Shown here one piece after another: positions 9,265 to 19,717 of a stretch of DNA of 64,000 nt. The notes below the pieces were generated by a model that was not told the DNA's origin, did not search any database, and saw only the letters and a program-made list of their open reading frames with translations. Each line of letters starts with the position of its first letter. Position 1 is the stretch's first letter. The translations under genes and the position numbers were made by a program. The stretch covers positions 67,906,812 through 67,970,811 of the forward strand of contig OZ024835.1 in assembly GCA_964016985.1 (NCBI GenBank), given 5' to 3'. This DNA is from Anodontia alba (lineage: Eukaryota > Mollusca > Bivalvia > Lucinida > Lucinidae).

Positions 9265-9594
9265 AGAGAAAGGCAGTTAATCAGAAATGAAATAGGGTTG
9301 ACACAAAAACTGGAGTTTTTTAAACCGTGAAAAAAAAAGCAAATGGTCACAAATGTTTCAAGTATTCAAAATTGAACTTTAAGGCAAGGATTGACGCAAA
9401 TGTTGACGAATGGACAAAAGGGCGAACATGGACGAAAAATCGAATGCCCGAATCGCGCTGCTTAAGCAGATGCGACAAAAATATATCGTTAATTAGAAGT
9501 GTACGATTCCATACGGCGTACCTTTTGTGATTGTTTTAACATGAGGAAAATGAAGGCATTTTAATTAGTGCCTTATTCATAGCTTTTCGTCCTG

Positions 9595-9784
9595 ATGATG
9601 ACTGGTGTTTTACGTCCCTTTCAACATTATTTAAGTCATATCGTGACGATGGAAGAATGATAATGAAAGGTTCTGTAAAATGAAGTGCCGTACAGTCGAG
9701 ATGAATTCCGCCTGCAGTGGGATTCGAGTCCGAGACCTCGTGATCCGGAGTCGGGAGTGCTAACCACTCGGCTATCTTTACGCC
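9595..9784 (-). mobile_element. tRNA-derived SINE, reverse orientation (Ser/Leu-type head)
   Basis: Read on the minus strand, the right end is a tRNA-like head. It has an A box 'TAGCCGAGTGGTTAGCACTC' and a B box 'GGACTCGAATCCC' (pol III internal promoter), followed by a body that ends 'GTTGAAAGGGACGTAAAACA'. That last block resembles the tail domain of the SINE at 13996-14210. Its A box and head differ from those of the abundant GCCAGCC family. Confidence 0.75.
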
Positions 9785-9957
9785 ATGAAAAATGTTAACC
9801 GAAAATAGATAACATGGGCTGAATTAAAAAAAAAAATCAAAAATACTCGTACCCTCAAACCACCATCCGGTGGTTTCGCAGATGGAAACTGTATTGTACA
9901 GATATTCCATAGATGTAGCAGATACGGCATGTGTTGCCTGGAACCAGAGTTCTGAGA

Positions 9958-10095
9958 CCGGAGGCGCGTTCAACAACGTGGATGCTCGCGAGCGCCCACT
10001 TTATAGATACTGCTTTATGCATGAAATATATCAACCTGAGTACCCAAACGATCGAGCGCCCGCGAGCATCACGTTGTTGAATTCACCAAAGGGCT
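9958..10095. repeat. Imperfect inverted repeat around GCTCGCGAGCGCCC
   Basis: 'TTCAACAACGTGGATGCTCG' near 9969 pairs with the complement of 'GAGCATCACGTTGTTGAATT' near 10064. The spacer is about 60 bp. The 95-codon ORF across it is probably spurious. Confidence 0.6.
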
Positions 10096-10195
10096 GCGTT
10101 CAAAAGTGCAAAAGTGCAAAAAGACAGCTAATGTTTGCCCTGGATCCCTGTACCTAATGACCAGCGACAACAGGAGCAAGGACCCAGGTCAAAAC

Positions 10196-10473
10196 CATTA
10201 CGAAAACACACCTATTCAAATATATAGAAAATTTCACCTCCTAAAACTGAAAATTTTCAGATAAAAAAAACTGATATTTTTCATATTTCTGCTCAAAACA
10301 TAGATTGTGGGTACTCGTTAGAACTGCCTCGCTGAGGCGGTTCTAAAAAGTACCCACAATCTATGTTTTTGAGCAGAAATAAGAAAAAAATGTATACCCC
10401 TGTAAACCCCAGTTTTACTATATAAAAGTGGGGTTTAAGGGGGTCAAAATTATACAGGCGTGTTTTCTTGATG
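10196..10473 (-). mobile_element. MITE family A, 278 bp
   Basis: Terminal inverted repeats CATTACGAAAACA / TGTTTTCTTGATG surround two asymmetric flanks, one with 'AACTGAAAATTTTCAG' and one with 'CCCCAGTTTTACTATATAA'. The central palindrome is built of AACATAGATTGTGGGTACTC, GTTAGAACTGCCTCG and their complements. There is no coding capacity, so it must have been mobilised in trans by an unidentified transposase. Confidence 0.85.
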
Positions 10474-10582
10474 CACTCGTGAGTAACTTGCAGATTTGAA
10501 CTCAACCAAGTATCTCCTGACTGCCGTTGATCAACACAGTTTAGACACATCATCAGTCAGATGAACTTTTTATTTCGTAAGT

Positions 10583-10851
10583 TTTGTTTGTGTTGAGGTT
10601 TTACGGCCCACTCAATCAAATGGGGGAATGTCGAGCACGGTTAGTTTACTGGGCAGGCTTAGTCCTCTAAGCAGTTAGCCAGTATTGTGCACATTCTTTC
10701 GCCAGAAACTGACAACTGCCCTTCTTGAAACAGCGAAGGGAGACAACGATCGTAGAAAATATTTCATGATCAATCTCCGTGAAAGAATGTTGCCGACTCT
10801 GCGGGGTTCAAACCCGCAACCTCCAGATCACAACTCGGACGCGCATCCAAT
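10583..10851 (-). mobile_element. tRNA-derived SINE (GCCAGCC family), reverse, split by a MITE
   Basis: The 3' tail (TTGTTTGTGTTGAGGTTTTA on plus) is at the left and the tRNA-like head at the right. Its B box reads GGTTTGAACCC on the minus strand. The head is interrupted at 'GCATCCAA' by the 278-bp family A element. A few bases after that element 'TGAGCCA' appears, matching the expected continuation of the head (complement of TGGCTCA). Confidence 0.8.
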
Positions 10852-11129
10852 CATCACGAAAACATACCTATATAATTTTGACCCCCTTAGACCCCACTTT
10901 TATATAGTAAAACTGGGGTTTACAGGGGTATACATTATTTTTCTTATTTCTGCTCAAAACATAGATTGTGGGTACTCGTTAGAACCGCCTCGCCGAGGCG
11001 GTTCTAACGAGTACCCACAATCTAGGTTTTGAGCAGAAATATGAAAAAGATATCTGAATTTTTATCTGAATTTTTCAGTTTTTGGTAGTGAAATTTTCAG
11101 TATATTTGAATAGGCGTGTTTTCGTAATG
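10852..11129 (+). mobile_element. MITE family A, 278 bp, nested in a SINE head
   Basis: It has the same length and structure as the copy at 10196-10473, in opposite orientation: CATCACGAAAACA ... TGTTTTCGTAATG, with a nearly perfect central palindrome meeting at CGCCTCGCCGAGGCG. It is intact and sits inside another repeat, so it is among the younger insertions. The 115-codon ORF crossing SINE and MITE is not a gene. Confidence 0.88.
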
Positions 11130-11139
11130 TGAGCCAAAT

Positions 11140-12735
11140 ATGCAAAATAAAGCAACAACACTAAATGGCTAAAAATTGCAAAGAGCAATACCCCCAACAA
11201 CATTCCCTTTAATTGGTTAAGATTTAATCAGGTGATCTCCTCCTCAGTCCTAACCAGTATACCAAACATCAAAAGCTCTAGCTCTAAAAAATTTTTGAGG
11301 TATCTTGCTGATGAGACTTCAATGTTATTTTATTAAAAGGGAAATAACTCTCAAATGGGAGGAAATTCGATAGGAAAAAAAACACAGGTCACTTATTTTT
11401 TCATGAAGAATATATATCTGAAATTTCAAAACATTAGCATACATGGTTCTAAAGTTAACTTATGCTTCGCACAATAAAGCAACAACATGAAATGGCCGAA
11501 AATTGCAAAGGGCCATAACTTAAACAAATTTTCATTTAATTAGTTGAAAATTCAATCAGACAATCTCCTCAGTCCAAATCAGTACACCAAATATCAAGGC
11601 ATTAGCTAAAATACTTTTTAGATATATTGCTAACGAGATTTCAATGTAATTTTATTAAAAGGGAAATAACTCTTAACAGAGATAATTCGGATAAGAAAAA
11701 AATACGGGTCACCTGTTTTTTCATGAAGAATCCATATATGAAATTTCGAAACTTAAGCATATATGATTTTTAAACTTGTGTAATGCACATGAAAGCAACA
11801 ACATTAAATGGCTAAAAAAATGCAAAGGGCCATAACTTCATCAACATTTCATTTAATTGGTTGAAAATTCAATCAGGTGATCTCCTCCTCAGTCCCAATC
11901 AGTATACCAACTATCAAAGCTCTATCTCGACTACTTTTGAGATATCTTGCTAACGAGATTTCAATGTTATTTTATTAAGGGGAAATAAATCTAAAATTGG
12001 AGATAATTCGGATAAGAAAAAAATACGGGTCACCTATTATTTCATGAGGAATCCATATATGAAATTTCAAAAGATTAGCACACATGGTTCTAAAATTATG
12101 CGGTGCACATGAAAGCAACAAGATTAAATAGCCTAAAACTGCAAAGGACCATTACTCCAACAACATGCATTTAATGGTTGAAAATTCAATCAGGTGATTT
12201 CCTCCTCAGTCCCAATCAGTATACCAAATATCAAGGCTCTAGCTCAAATACTTTTTTTAGATATCTTCCTAACGAGATTTCATGTTATTTTATTAAAAGG
12301 AAAAATAACTCTAAAATGGGTGATAATTCGGATAAGAAAAAATACCTGTCATCTATTTTTTCACAAGGAATCCATATATGAAATTTCAAAACGTTAGGAT
12401 AAATGGTTCTGAACTTATGCTATGCACAATAAATCAACAACATTAAATGGCCAAAAATCGCAAAGAGCCATAACTCCAACAAAATTTCGTTTGATGGCTG
12501 AAAATTTAATCAGGTGATTTCCCTCTCAGTCTCAAACAGAGTACTAAATATCAAGACTGTAGCTCAAATATTTTTTTAGATATCTTTGCTAACGAGATTT
12601 CAATGGGAGATAATTCGGATAAGAAAAAAAAACTACAGATCACCTATTTTTTCATGAGAAATCCATATATGAAATTTCAAAACATTAGCATACATGGTTC
12701 TAAAGTTATGCTAGGCACAAGAAAGCGTGACGAAC
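11140..12735 (+). repeat. Tandem array, five ~320-bp units
   Basis: The anchor 'TGCAAAG[G/A]RCMATAAC' occurs at about 11177, 11504, 11821, 12140 and 12459, giving periods of 327, 317, 319 and 319 bp. Each unit also has 'TCAATCAGGTGATCTCCTC', 'TATCTTGCTAACGAGATTTC', 'GATAATTCGGATAAGAAAAA' and 'CATATATGAAATTTCAAAAC' in that order. The array ends in a short ACGA/ACGG microsatellite near 12728. ORFs in it recur once per unit and show no coding constraint. Confidence 0.9.
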
Positions 12736-12879
12736 AAACGAACGAACGGACAAGCCAGAAACAATATGCCGCCCATTTTTTTCGAAGCTGGGGGCATAAA
12801 TATGGTAATAGTTACGGTGTCCAAATATTTTGGGTGACAAAAAGAAAGCTGTCAATTCGAAATGACCGGGGCATAGCAT

Positions 12880-13020
12880 TTGCTACAAGATTGCATGTTC
12901 GCCCAGGGCATTTCGTCGGTAGGCAAGAATCCAAAGCGTCTTCGGGCGAACAGGGAAGACTGATCCGCCTGCGCGGATGATCTGCGTCGTCGCTGGGCGC
13001 AGTAGGCAGTGTGTGCGAAC
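12880..13020. repeat. GC-richer inverted-repeat remnant
   Basis: 'GTTCGCCCAGGGCATT' near 12898 is echoed by 'CGCTGGGCG' and 'GTGTGCGAACAGGC' near 12993-13022, around 'GATCCGCCTGCGCGGATGATC'. It looks like a diverged family P relative, and is followed by a T-rich tract (13029-13140). Confidence 0.4.
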
Positions 13021-13526
13021 AGGCTTACGTTTTGTTTTTGTTTTTTTGTTTTTTGTTTTTTGTTGTTGTTTTTTTTTTTTTTTTTTTTTTTTGTTGTTGT
13101 TTTTTTTTTATTATTATTATTATTATTTTATTTTACTTTTACTTTTTTCTTGAATTAGTTTGCATAACTAATTTGATAGAATTCAGAGAGTTCAAACTCT
13201 CAATTGAGATACTCTATATTTGAGTTGGGAACAAACTGACGTTAGTATTTTTTGTATTCACGAAAAGGTAAAGGGAATATTTTTGTCCCGAAGTTGCGCA
13301 AGTTAGAAGATAAACTAATTCCAGAAGAAAAAAAAATGCAAGCTTATTCGCACCCACTTCCTACTGTCTCAATCATACAAACGTAAGCTTGCCACTTTTT
13401 TCGTACTCATAAAATGTATTTTATCTGTTAATAACCATTTGATATGCCTTGGCATTGAAGTTGTAAATTAAATTTTTGAGACACGCATTTCATTTGTGAT
13501 TTTTATTGATATGTCTTTGTTATACT

Positions 13527-13705
13527 ATGGTTCGTGCGCATGTACGATGCGATAATGCACGAGCGTGAGCGAGTGCATTATCGCAGGTACATGTGCAGAA
13601 CCATGGCATAACTGATTTATCACATTTGCATGCATGTAGACCATCTACATCGCGAGATATTTCATGCTGAATGTTGGGAATTCAGGCTACTATGTGATAA
13701 TTTAT
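13527..13705. mobile_element. Foldback element K, copy 1
   Basis: A palindrome of about 85 bp: 'TTATACTATGGTTCGTGCGC', 'ATGTACGATGCGATAATGCA' and the near-exact complement ending 'CCATGGCATAAC'. A conserved non-palindromic tail of ~90 bp follows ('GCATGCATGTAGACCATCTA', 'CGCGAGATATTTCATGCTGA'). The copy at 23009-23190 is almost identical including the tail, so the tail belongs to the element. Confidence 0.8.
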
Positions 13706-13764
13706 AATAACGTGCAGAGGTGGCAAATTTCGCGCCATGTTCGGGAATCTTAACTAAGCATGCT

Positions 13765-13975
13765 GGGTAAAAACAAAATAGCAGACGACATTCTGAAATA
13801 TTTTTATTATTTTTTTCCAGAAAACAGGTTTTGACATTACATGCATATTCTCTCTAATGGAGACAATTTGCATGAAGTATCTAACCCTGTTTTCTAGGAA
13901 AAGTAAACAAATTATCATTCAGTTGTCGTCTGCTGAAGTAGCCCAGAGAGTGGAAAAGGTTTAATGAACAAACAA
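13765..13975. mobile_element. Foldback MITE family G (TTTCATGCAAATTGTCTCC type)
   Basis: Outer blocks 'GCAGACGACATTC' and 'GTCGTCTGCTGAAGTAGCCC' surround an inner hairpin, 'GAAAACAGGTTTTGACATTA' and 'CAAATTGTCTC' with their complements. The same plan recurs about a dozen times in the window. Confidence 0.8.
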
Positions 13976-13995
13976 ACAGTTCTTTTCGTACCTGT

Positions 13996-14210
13996 GTCGG
14001 GTCCACGTAGCCTGGTGGATAAGAGAGCTGACTCTTAATCCATTAGATTTCTCACTGCTGTGGTTCGAGCCTCGCTCGGGTCACATGTTCTGCTTACGGA
14101 TGGTCAGGTGGTTTTTCCCCGTGTCCTCCGGTTTTCGCCCACCTTTGATGAACGATCGGCTCGATATAAGTGAAATATTCTTGAAAGGGCCGTAAAACCC
14201 AAATCAAAAA
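13996..14210 (+). mobile_element. tRNA-derived SINE inserted at the exon 1 splice donor
   Basis: The head has an A box 'TAGCCTGGTGGATAAGAG' and a B box 'GGTTCGAGCCTCGC'. The body ends 'GAAAGGGCCGTAAAACCCAA' plus an A-rich tail (ATCAAAAA). A perfect 10-bp duplication, TCGTACCTGT, lies at 13986-13995 and 14211-14220. On the minus strand this is ACAGGTACGA, the exon 1 donor of the predicted secreted-protein gene. The insertion therefore left two copies of that splice signal. Confidence 0.9.
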
Positions 14211-14220
14211 TCGTACCTGT
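14211..14220 (-). promoter_or_regulatory. Splice donor ACAG|GTACGA, duplicated at 13986-13995
   Basis: The proximal copy keeps the predicted exon 1 boundary at 14217. The distal copy, 225 bp further into the intron, is identical over ten bases. Using it would add SINE sequence to exon 1 and meet an in-frame stop at 14094. Confidence 0.6.
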
Positions 14221-14444
14221 TGTCCTTGCCTTTCAAATCGTAGAACGTCTTCTCTAAGAAGCCGACGACGGCACGGTCCGTTTTCTCCAAAAGCGTGAAT
14301 TCTTGCGGTAATATTCCCTCTGCCCATCATTTTGACGTGAATACTACCGTCGGGTGAACAACGTACGTCGTTTTCATCAAATAACACGGAAACAGCAACG
14401 TTTATCAAAGCAAAATATAGCACAATTCTGTAAAGTAACCCCAT
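14217..14444 (-). CDS. Exon 1 of a predicted secreted repeat protein (signal peptide)
   Basis: Seventy-six codons run from ATG at 14444 to a consensus donor. The first ~20 residues (MGLLYRIVLYFALINVAVSV) form a clear hydrophobic signal peptide. The mature part begins near 'LFDENDVRCSPDGSIHVKMM' and includes an N-glycosylation sequon (Asn in GNIT) and a Cys in 'GPCRRRLL'. With the Cys of 'DVHC' in exon 2 there are three cysteines. The pattern C-x-P-D-G-S...C is loosely reminiscent of the first strands of extracellular beta-sandwich (ZP-N-like) modules, but I would not assign it. The protein would be 231 residues with exon 2 and presumably exported. The 5.5-kb intron is full of repeats. Additional exons cannot be ruled out. 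Confidence 0.6.
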
Positions 14445-14449
14445 GTTTA

Positions 14450-15000
14450 CGCAGTTAGACTCTATAATGTACTAACGTTTTGACAAGTATGAAAAATGCT
14501 ATTTTTGTGCTGAGTTCAACAGAGGGGAACCACTGCATGCAAATCTCATGGTCTAAAAATAAGTAAATTGAAATGCCAGTACACGGATAGCTCTAAAGCT
14601 GGCGCGCATGGCTTAATGCTAGAAAATGTACCTTCGAACATGTGCGTCCAGCGAAGACTCAGACAAACCTGCGCAACCTGATCAGAGTCCACTGTCCGCC
14701 TGTGGGAACCTAATACCCTTGGCTATTCAGAGAGCGCCTTTCGAATACTCTGATCAGACTGCGAGGATGCGACGGCTAATACGAATTTTCGCTGTATCGT
14801 CTGACGATACATACCTTATTTTTGTACCATAATTGCACTAAATATTCGAACACACAAACTCCTAACTTAACCGCACTTATCCTAAATTTCGAACAAGTAT
14901 ATTTAATTATCACACAGGGGCAGATTCATGGGGATCCTGGAAGGGGTTCAGTCGACCCCTCTCCTTCATACCCTTTGACACAAAATTCCATTTTCATGGG
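14450..15000. other. Intergenic stretch with a diverged family P fragment
   Basis: 'GTACCTTCGAACATGTGCGT' and 'CTGATCAGACTGCGAGGATG' (about 14626-14790) mark a family P relative. Nothing else is identifiable. If the secreted-protein gene is real, its promoter lies here, but I see no clear TATA box. Confidence 0.4.
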
Positions 15001-15003
15001 GCA

Positions 15004-15113
15004 TACCCAGCTAGCATTCTTTATAAATCTATAGCGGGCCGTTATCGGCCCGTCAGCTACCCTGACGGCCGATGATGGCCCGCTATAGATTTATAAAGAA
15101 TGCTTACTGGGTA
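15004..15113. repeat. Perfect-armed foldback F, copy 1
   Basis: A ~110-bp hairpin. Arms run from TACCCAGCTAGCATTCTTTA and AATCTATAGCGGGCC to their complements, ending CTTACTGGGTA, with a GC-rich core containing GTCAGCTACCCTGAC. The arms are almost identical, suggesting recent origin or conversion between arms. A second copy is at 24421-24517. Confidence 0.85.
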
Positions 15114-15234
15114 TTCGACAAATTTGAGACACCGTGTTTACCCTAAATATTCACATCCCTTACTCTTTACCTTAACTTCTCTTCAACAAGTCCATTTTAC
15201 CACATGTGAATGTGTATAAAGTTGCTGGGTGAGT

Positions 15235-15293
15235 AGCAAACCGTATGGATCCTGATCTGCGGCATCTGATCTGGATCTACACGGTTTGCCCAG
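15235..15293. repeat. Family H hairpin
   Basis: 'CAAACCGTATGGATCCTGAT' pairs with 'ATCTGGATCTACACGGTTTG'. A C15 run follows at 15359-15374. The stretch 15300-16160 is otherwise a C/T-rich interspersed repeat without a gene. Confidence 0.75.
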
Positions 15294-16167
15294 GTCTGTC
15301 TTTCCGAATACGTAGAGTTAGTACGGTATTTGTTCAAAACGACACCCCCAACACCCGCCCCCCCCCCCCCCCCCTCACACACCCACCCACAATCCCCACA
15401 GAAATGATCCTGGATCCCCCCTTAACACAGAAGTACTTATAGAACAGAAGAATAGCGGACAGTGTAGACTGCTAGTTGGTGTACTGTGAACTCAGGTGTG
15501 CGGATATTTCGATTAATGGAGGTATTTTCTTGTGTTTAATTTTTGACATCCTTTCGTAGCTTTAGAGAAGAGGAATTAAGTACATAAAGAAAGAAATACT
15601 AACTTTGTCCCTCAAGCTTTGTCCGGCGACCTGAGGCTTCTAGTTCCCAGCTGTACTACCTCAAATCTCGGGGGAGTGGGGTGGGGAGTAACTTCCTATA
15701 TTTGCATAGTACGGATGTGCGTGCCGAATGGCCCCCTTTTTCAGCGCTGCCAACTATATGATTGGCCCCCTTTTTTCAGGGAAAAGTATGTGATTGATCC
15801 AATTTTTCTTGATTGGTATATAAAAGACCCCACTTTTCCGATGTATCCCGTATTTTTTGTTCAGAGAAAGTTAGGCTGCTTGTTTACTTCGTATTCAATG
15901 AATTGACTGCAATACTTATCTAACTACCAGCAATAAATGGATACAAAAATCAAAGGGCAGTATATGAATGGGTCAACATTTCAGACGATCTAGTATATGA
16001 ATGGGTCCGTTTTTTCAAAGTCCAGGTATATGAATGGGGGTAGGTTTCGAAATACTGGCTCGAACACCTGTACCACAATTATCCCCAAGTTACCGCCCCC
16101 GCCACCCCCTCCCCCCCCCTCACCCCGGAGCCTCAAACAAAACTTTGAAACCAGTAGCAACATGTCA

Positions 16168-16238
16168 GTAGTATAGGGTGGCACTATGGGGACACTCTCA
16201 TAAGGTGTCTCCATAGATGCCACCCTATACTACTCATG
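16168..16238. repeat. Short palindrome AGTAGTATAGGGTGGCA
   Basis: Arms AGTAGTATAGGGTGGCAC...GGGGACAC and GGTGTCTCCATAGATGCCAC...CTATACTACT form a stem of about 30 bp with a small loop. Confidence 0.75.
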
Positions 16239-16292
16239 TCACTGGACAAGGCTATATTTATACTGATACCAGGTAAATATTTTTATTATATT

Positions 16293-16602
16293 CATCACGA
16301 AAACATGTCTATAATTTTGACCCCTTGAACCCCACTTTTATATAGTAGAACTGGGGTTTACGGGGGTATACATTATTTTTCTTATTTCTGCTCAAAACAT
16401 AGAATGTGGGTACTCGTTAGAACCGCTTCGCCTGGGCGGTTCTAACGAGTATCCACAATCTATGTTTGCGAGGCGGTTCTAACGAGTACCACAATCTATG
16501 TTTTGAGCAGAAATATTAAAATTATCAGAATTTTTATCTGAAAATTTTCATTTTTTGGTGGTAAAATTTTCAGTATATTTGAGTAGATGTGTTTTCGTAA
16601 TG
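16293..16602 (+). mobile_element. MITE family A with a duplicated palindrome arm (310 bp)
   Basis: The ends are CATCACGAAAACA and GTTTTCGTAATG. The right arm of the central palindrome occurs twice in succession, each copy containing GGCGGTTCTAACGAGTA and CACAATCTATGTTT. This accounts for the ~32 bp by which it exceeds the standard 278 bp. Confidence 0.85.
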
Positions 16603-16629
16603 AAAAGGAGATTATGTGGGAATAACATT

Positions 16630-17685
16630 CTTTCCTTTTAGGTGAGCTCTCTTTTTGCATCGACGTTAATGCCACGTTGTTTAAACGTCATATGGCTGCT
16701 AGATAGGCCGGCCTTTCAGCTGTTGGGCCTTTTCTTCGTCTTACACCTTCGGTCAGCTACCCCTGCCGTAACAGTACTGGGAAGGTATGAAGCTACCCTC
16801 ACGTGCCCTTAGTAATCAAAATACATGAAGCAGTCGGACAATATGATAAAAACATAAAAAGTACGGACGGTCGGAAAGGACAATACGGTATATCCCCTAC
16901 TAAAGTGAGGTGGGGCATGATGATATGCCTACATTATAAACTTTGAAACTTTATGCCGAAAAAAAGAAATGCAAGCCTTTTTTAAAATGCTAACACTTGT
17001 TATCTGTGGGAGTTCGATTTCAAGGGAGACAACTCATACTGATATGATAGACATGCGTCGCGTTTTTTCATAACTGGGCCGATAAATATTTATTTCGCAA
17101 ACTGTACAATGTAGATCCAAAAAGAATAACTAATTTTTACATTTAATTCCATTCATTGAAATAGACATTATTCATAAGCTTACATTCTTCTCTTAAATAT
17201 TCATGTTCGAATACAGAACTCACAAAATAAAATCTAACATTTGATCATTTTAAACTGTCCGCCACCTATAATGTCTAAAAAACTGTCTAAAAAAAGTAGC
17301 AAACAAACAGACAAAAAGCTGTAATATTTTGGATACAGTTCTGCTAAATATGATCCCTTGACTAACTAACCTAACCCTAACCGTCAAGCTCAAGCTAATC
17401 CTAACCTCCTAACGTTGTAACGACGTTGTTGTGACGTTGTGTGTTTACTGGGTAGGCATTTTCACATGCTGCAGTCAGTAAATAATGGCGGACACGATTC
17501 TAAAGTCTAGCTACATTGTTGAGAATATGCTTTTCCAAATAGTGCTCCTGACAAAAGGGACTTTTCGGCAAATTTTGATGGTTTTTGTATATTCTGACAA
17601 ATCCATCCGTAAACGATCATTTCTGAAAAGTTCAATGATCTATCATAAAACATTACCAAGCTGTTACATGGTTTCAAGGGTGTCA
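16630..17685. other. Intergenic; one diverged repeat, no supported gene
   Basis: 16640-16830 is a diverged relative of 24980-25130, sharing 'CTTACACCTTC', 'CAGCT[A/T]CCCCTGC' and 'AAGGTATGAAG'. The rest is AT-rich with short ORFs that I consider chance. Confidence 0.4.
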
Positions 17686-17688
17686 AGT

Positions 17689-18151
17689 AAGGCTGGCACA
17701 ATTAATCGGATGATCGATTAATTGATCAATAAAAAAAATTCCACAAAAATGATTATCATAACTGATTTGCTTATAATCGATCATTTGATTTCTGTGTTTG
17801 TTACTTTACCGTATTTACCCTTAGTATTCAGACACCTCAACTCTTTACCATACTTAATCTAAAATTTGAACAAGTACAGTTTACTTCCCATTGTTGTGTC
17901 TAAAAATAGCTGGATGAGTGGCAAACAGTGTAGACCCTGATGAGACGCCGCGTTTGCAGCGTCTCATCAGTGTCTACACTGTTTGCTTAAGCCTGTCTGA
18001 CCAAATACATACAATAAAGTATAACAAATGGTAAGAGTCATGCTCAGACAGGGAAAATTATGACCAAATCTTCAGTGATTAATAATCGATTATCGATCAC
18101 AATGGCAGGACTGATAATCGATTATCTTTTCAGCTCCGATTAGCCAGCCTT
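17689..18151 (+). mobile_element. Element L (AGGCTGGC ends), copy 1
   Basis: Ends AAGGCTGGCACAATTAATCG and the complement of GATTAGCCAGCCTTG, with internal 'ATCGATTA'-rich inverted repeats. At its centre sits a family H hairpin (about 17926-17986). Copies at 28911-29372 and 50561-51185 end in TA, suggesting a TA target as in mariner-like elements. There is no transposase. Confidence 0.82.
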
Positions 18152-18199
18152 GGTTCCAAGTCTGAGAACTTCAGTTTAAAAGTAACCAGTTAACGGAGC

Positions 18200-18920
18200 T
18201 TATTTTGATAATGAAAATCACAAGAGCTTCACTTTTGTTTCAAACTGATTTTCCCAGACAGTTTTTTCGTTAATTATGTCCATAAAATCAATTCATTGAA
18301 TAAATGTTCGGATACTCTTAGTTTCACGAAAATAATTTATGCTCTCACTGAGGTTCTGAAGAATCTGCACACTCACTGTGAAAGAAAAATACATGTTTAT
18401 CATAAAAATATTTAAAATACAAATATACCAAAAAAAAAAACCACCTTTAAAGTAATTAGATTATAATCACTATTATATTGATAAATTTTTTACCTCCTTT
18501 GACCTAACTTGGCTACGTAGCCTAGTTAGAAAACTATGTACTTAGACAATATTTTCTCCTATAATACTTTATTGCAGTCCTCGGAAGCATTTTACAGCAA
18601 ATTAGGGACAGCTTAATTTCATTTGAAAATAGTATTTTCAGACAACAAAAGTAAGGTTATATAAACATCAGCTCCGTTAGCAAGATTTAAAACGTGTGCA
18701 ATCATTAGCACGTCATATTACATTCCCGACATCATAATACATTCCCAACTTTAGTTTCAAGACGAAAAAAGAAAAATCGACGTGACTGTACCAAGTTATA
18801 ACTTAAAAATATGAATTGCTGCATGTTTAATCAAGTTTCCAGGTAAGTATGGCTAATTATTTCTGCAAGCTGCATGACTTATTGCTTTGTTGGAGCTTTG
18901 TTTTTATGGCAACACAAGAA
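18200..18920. other. Intergenic AT-rich sequence
   Basis: I see no gene or repeat that I can tie to others in the window. Confidence 0.3.
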
Positions 18921-18924
18921 CCTT

Positions 18925-19330
18925 ATGAGTACATGTATTTCAGTAATATGGTTGCTGTATAAAGGTTGCTCTTGGAATGTTCACCGGACACATAAAATAA
19001 TGAAAACCGAAGTCTCTGTTTCCTTGACACTTCATACATTTGAGAGACTGCAGACGTCCCCTAGCGCCGGCTTTCAAGCAGAATTCGATTTTCTAAGATA
19101 TCAGAATGTGCTCATTAATCACAATGAACAATAAAAAAAAACTGCACTAATGTGACTTCAGTTTAACCCATGTATGCCTTAAGGATCCTTCTGTCTAAAG
19201 TTTTTGGACAGGTCCATTTCCTATATAAGGGGTGTCTGGTCAGTTTTATTATTACCATGTTTTATTGAAATGCCTGTAATTAATGCAGTGTAGACCCTGA
19301 TCAGACGCCGCATAAATGGGTTAAACTTCC
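18925..19330 (+). repeat. Interspersed repeat shared with 21165-21605
   Basis: Shared blocks are 'CAGTAATATGGTTGCTGT', 'GAAGTCTCTGTTTCCTTGA', 'CGCCGGCTTTCAAGCAGAA' and 'GGGGTGTCTGGTCAGTTTT', leading to a family H hairpin. This copy lost most of that hairpin ('CCTGATCAGACGCCGCATAA'), while the 21-kb copy keeps it whole. Confidence 0.75.
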
Positions 19331-19399
19331 AAATAAGGTGTACCTTGGTTCAACCTGTACATCAGAAGTTTCAAGCACACCCCGCTTGACGTAATCTCG

Positions 19400-19680
19400 A
19401 AATACGAAAACACGCCTATTCAAATATATTGAAAATTTTACCACCCAAAAAAATGAAAATTTTCAGATAAAAATTCTGATATTTTTCATAGTTCTGCTCA
19501 AAAACATAGATTGTGGGTACTCGTTAGAACCGCCTCGGCGAGGCGGTTCTAACGAGTACTCACAATCTATGTTTTTGAGCAGAAATAAGAAAAATAATGT
19601 ATACCCCTGTAAAACCCAGATTTACTATATAAAGGTGGAGTTTAAGGGGGTCAAAATTATGTAGGTATGTTTTCGTGATG
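19400..19680 (-). mobile_element. MITE family A
   Basis: TACGAAAACACGCC ... GGTATGTTTTCGTGATG, with a perfect core GAACCGCCTCGGCGAGGCGGTTC. Length about 280 bp, matching the other intact copies. Confidence 0.85.
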
Positions 19681-19717
19681 TATTACGAAATACTTTGGTA
19701 TTTTTATTTTATCAGTG

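Noticed and set aside
8925..9350. Several ORFs rich in Phe/Val/Leu or Lys/Asn on both strands
   Set aside because: They are translations of the T/G-only tract; composition alone creates them.
10685..11032. 115-aa plus-strand ORF
   Set aside because: It runs from the antisense of a SINE into a MITE; both are identified repeats.
11140..12735. Tandem array as a possible CRISPR-like or coding repeat
   Set aside because: Units of ~320 bp are contiguous without spacers, diverged and full of stops; this is ordinary satellite-like DNA.
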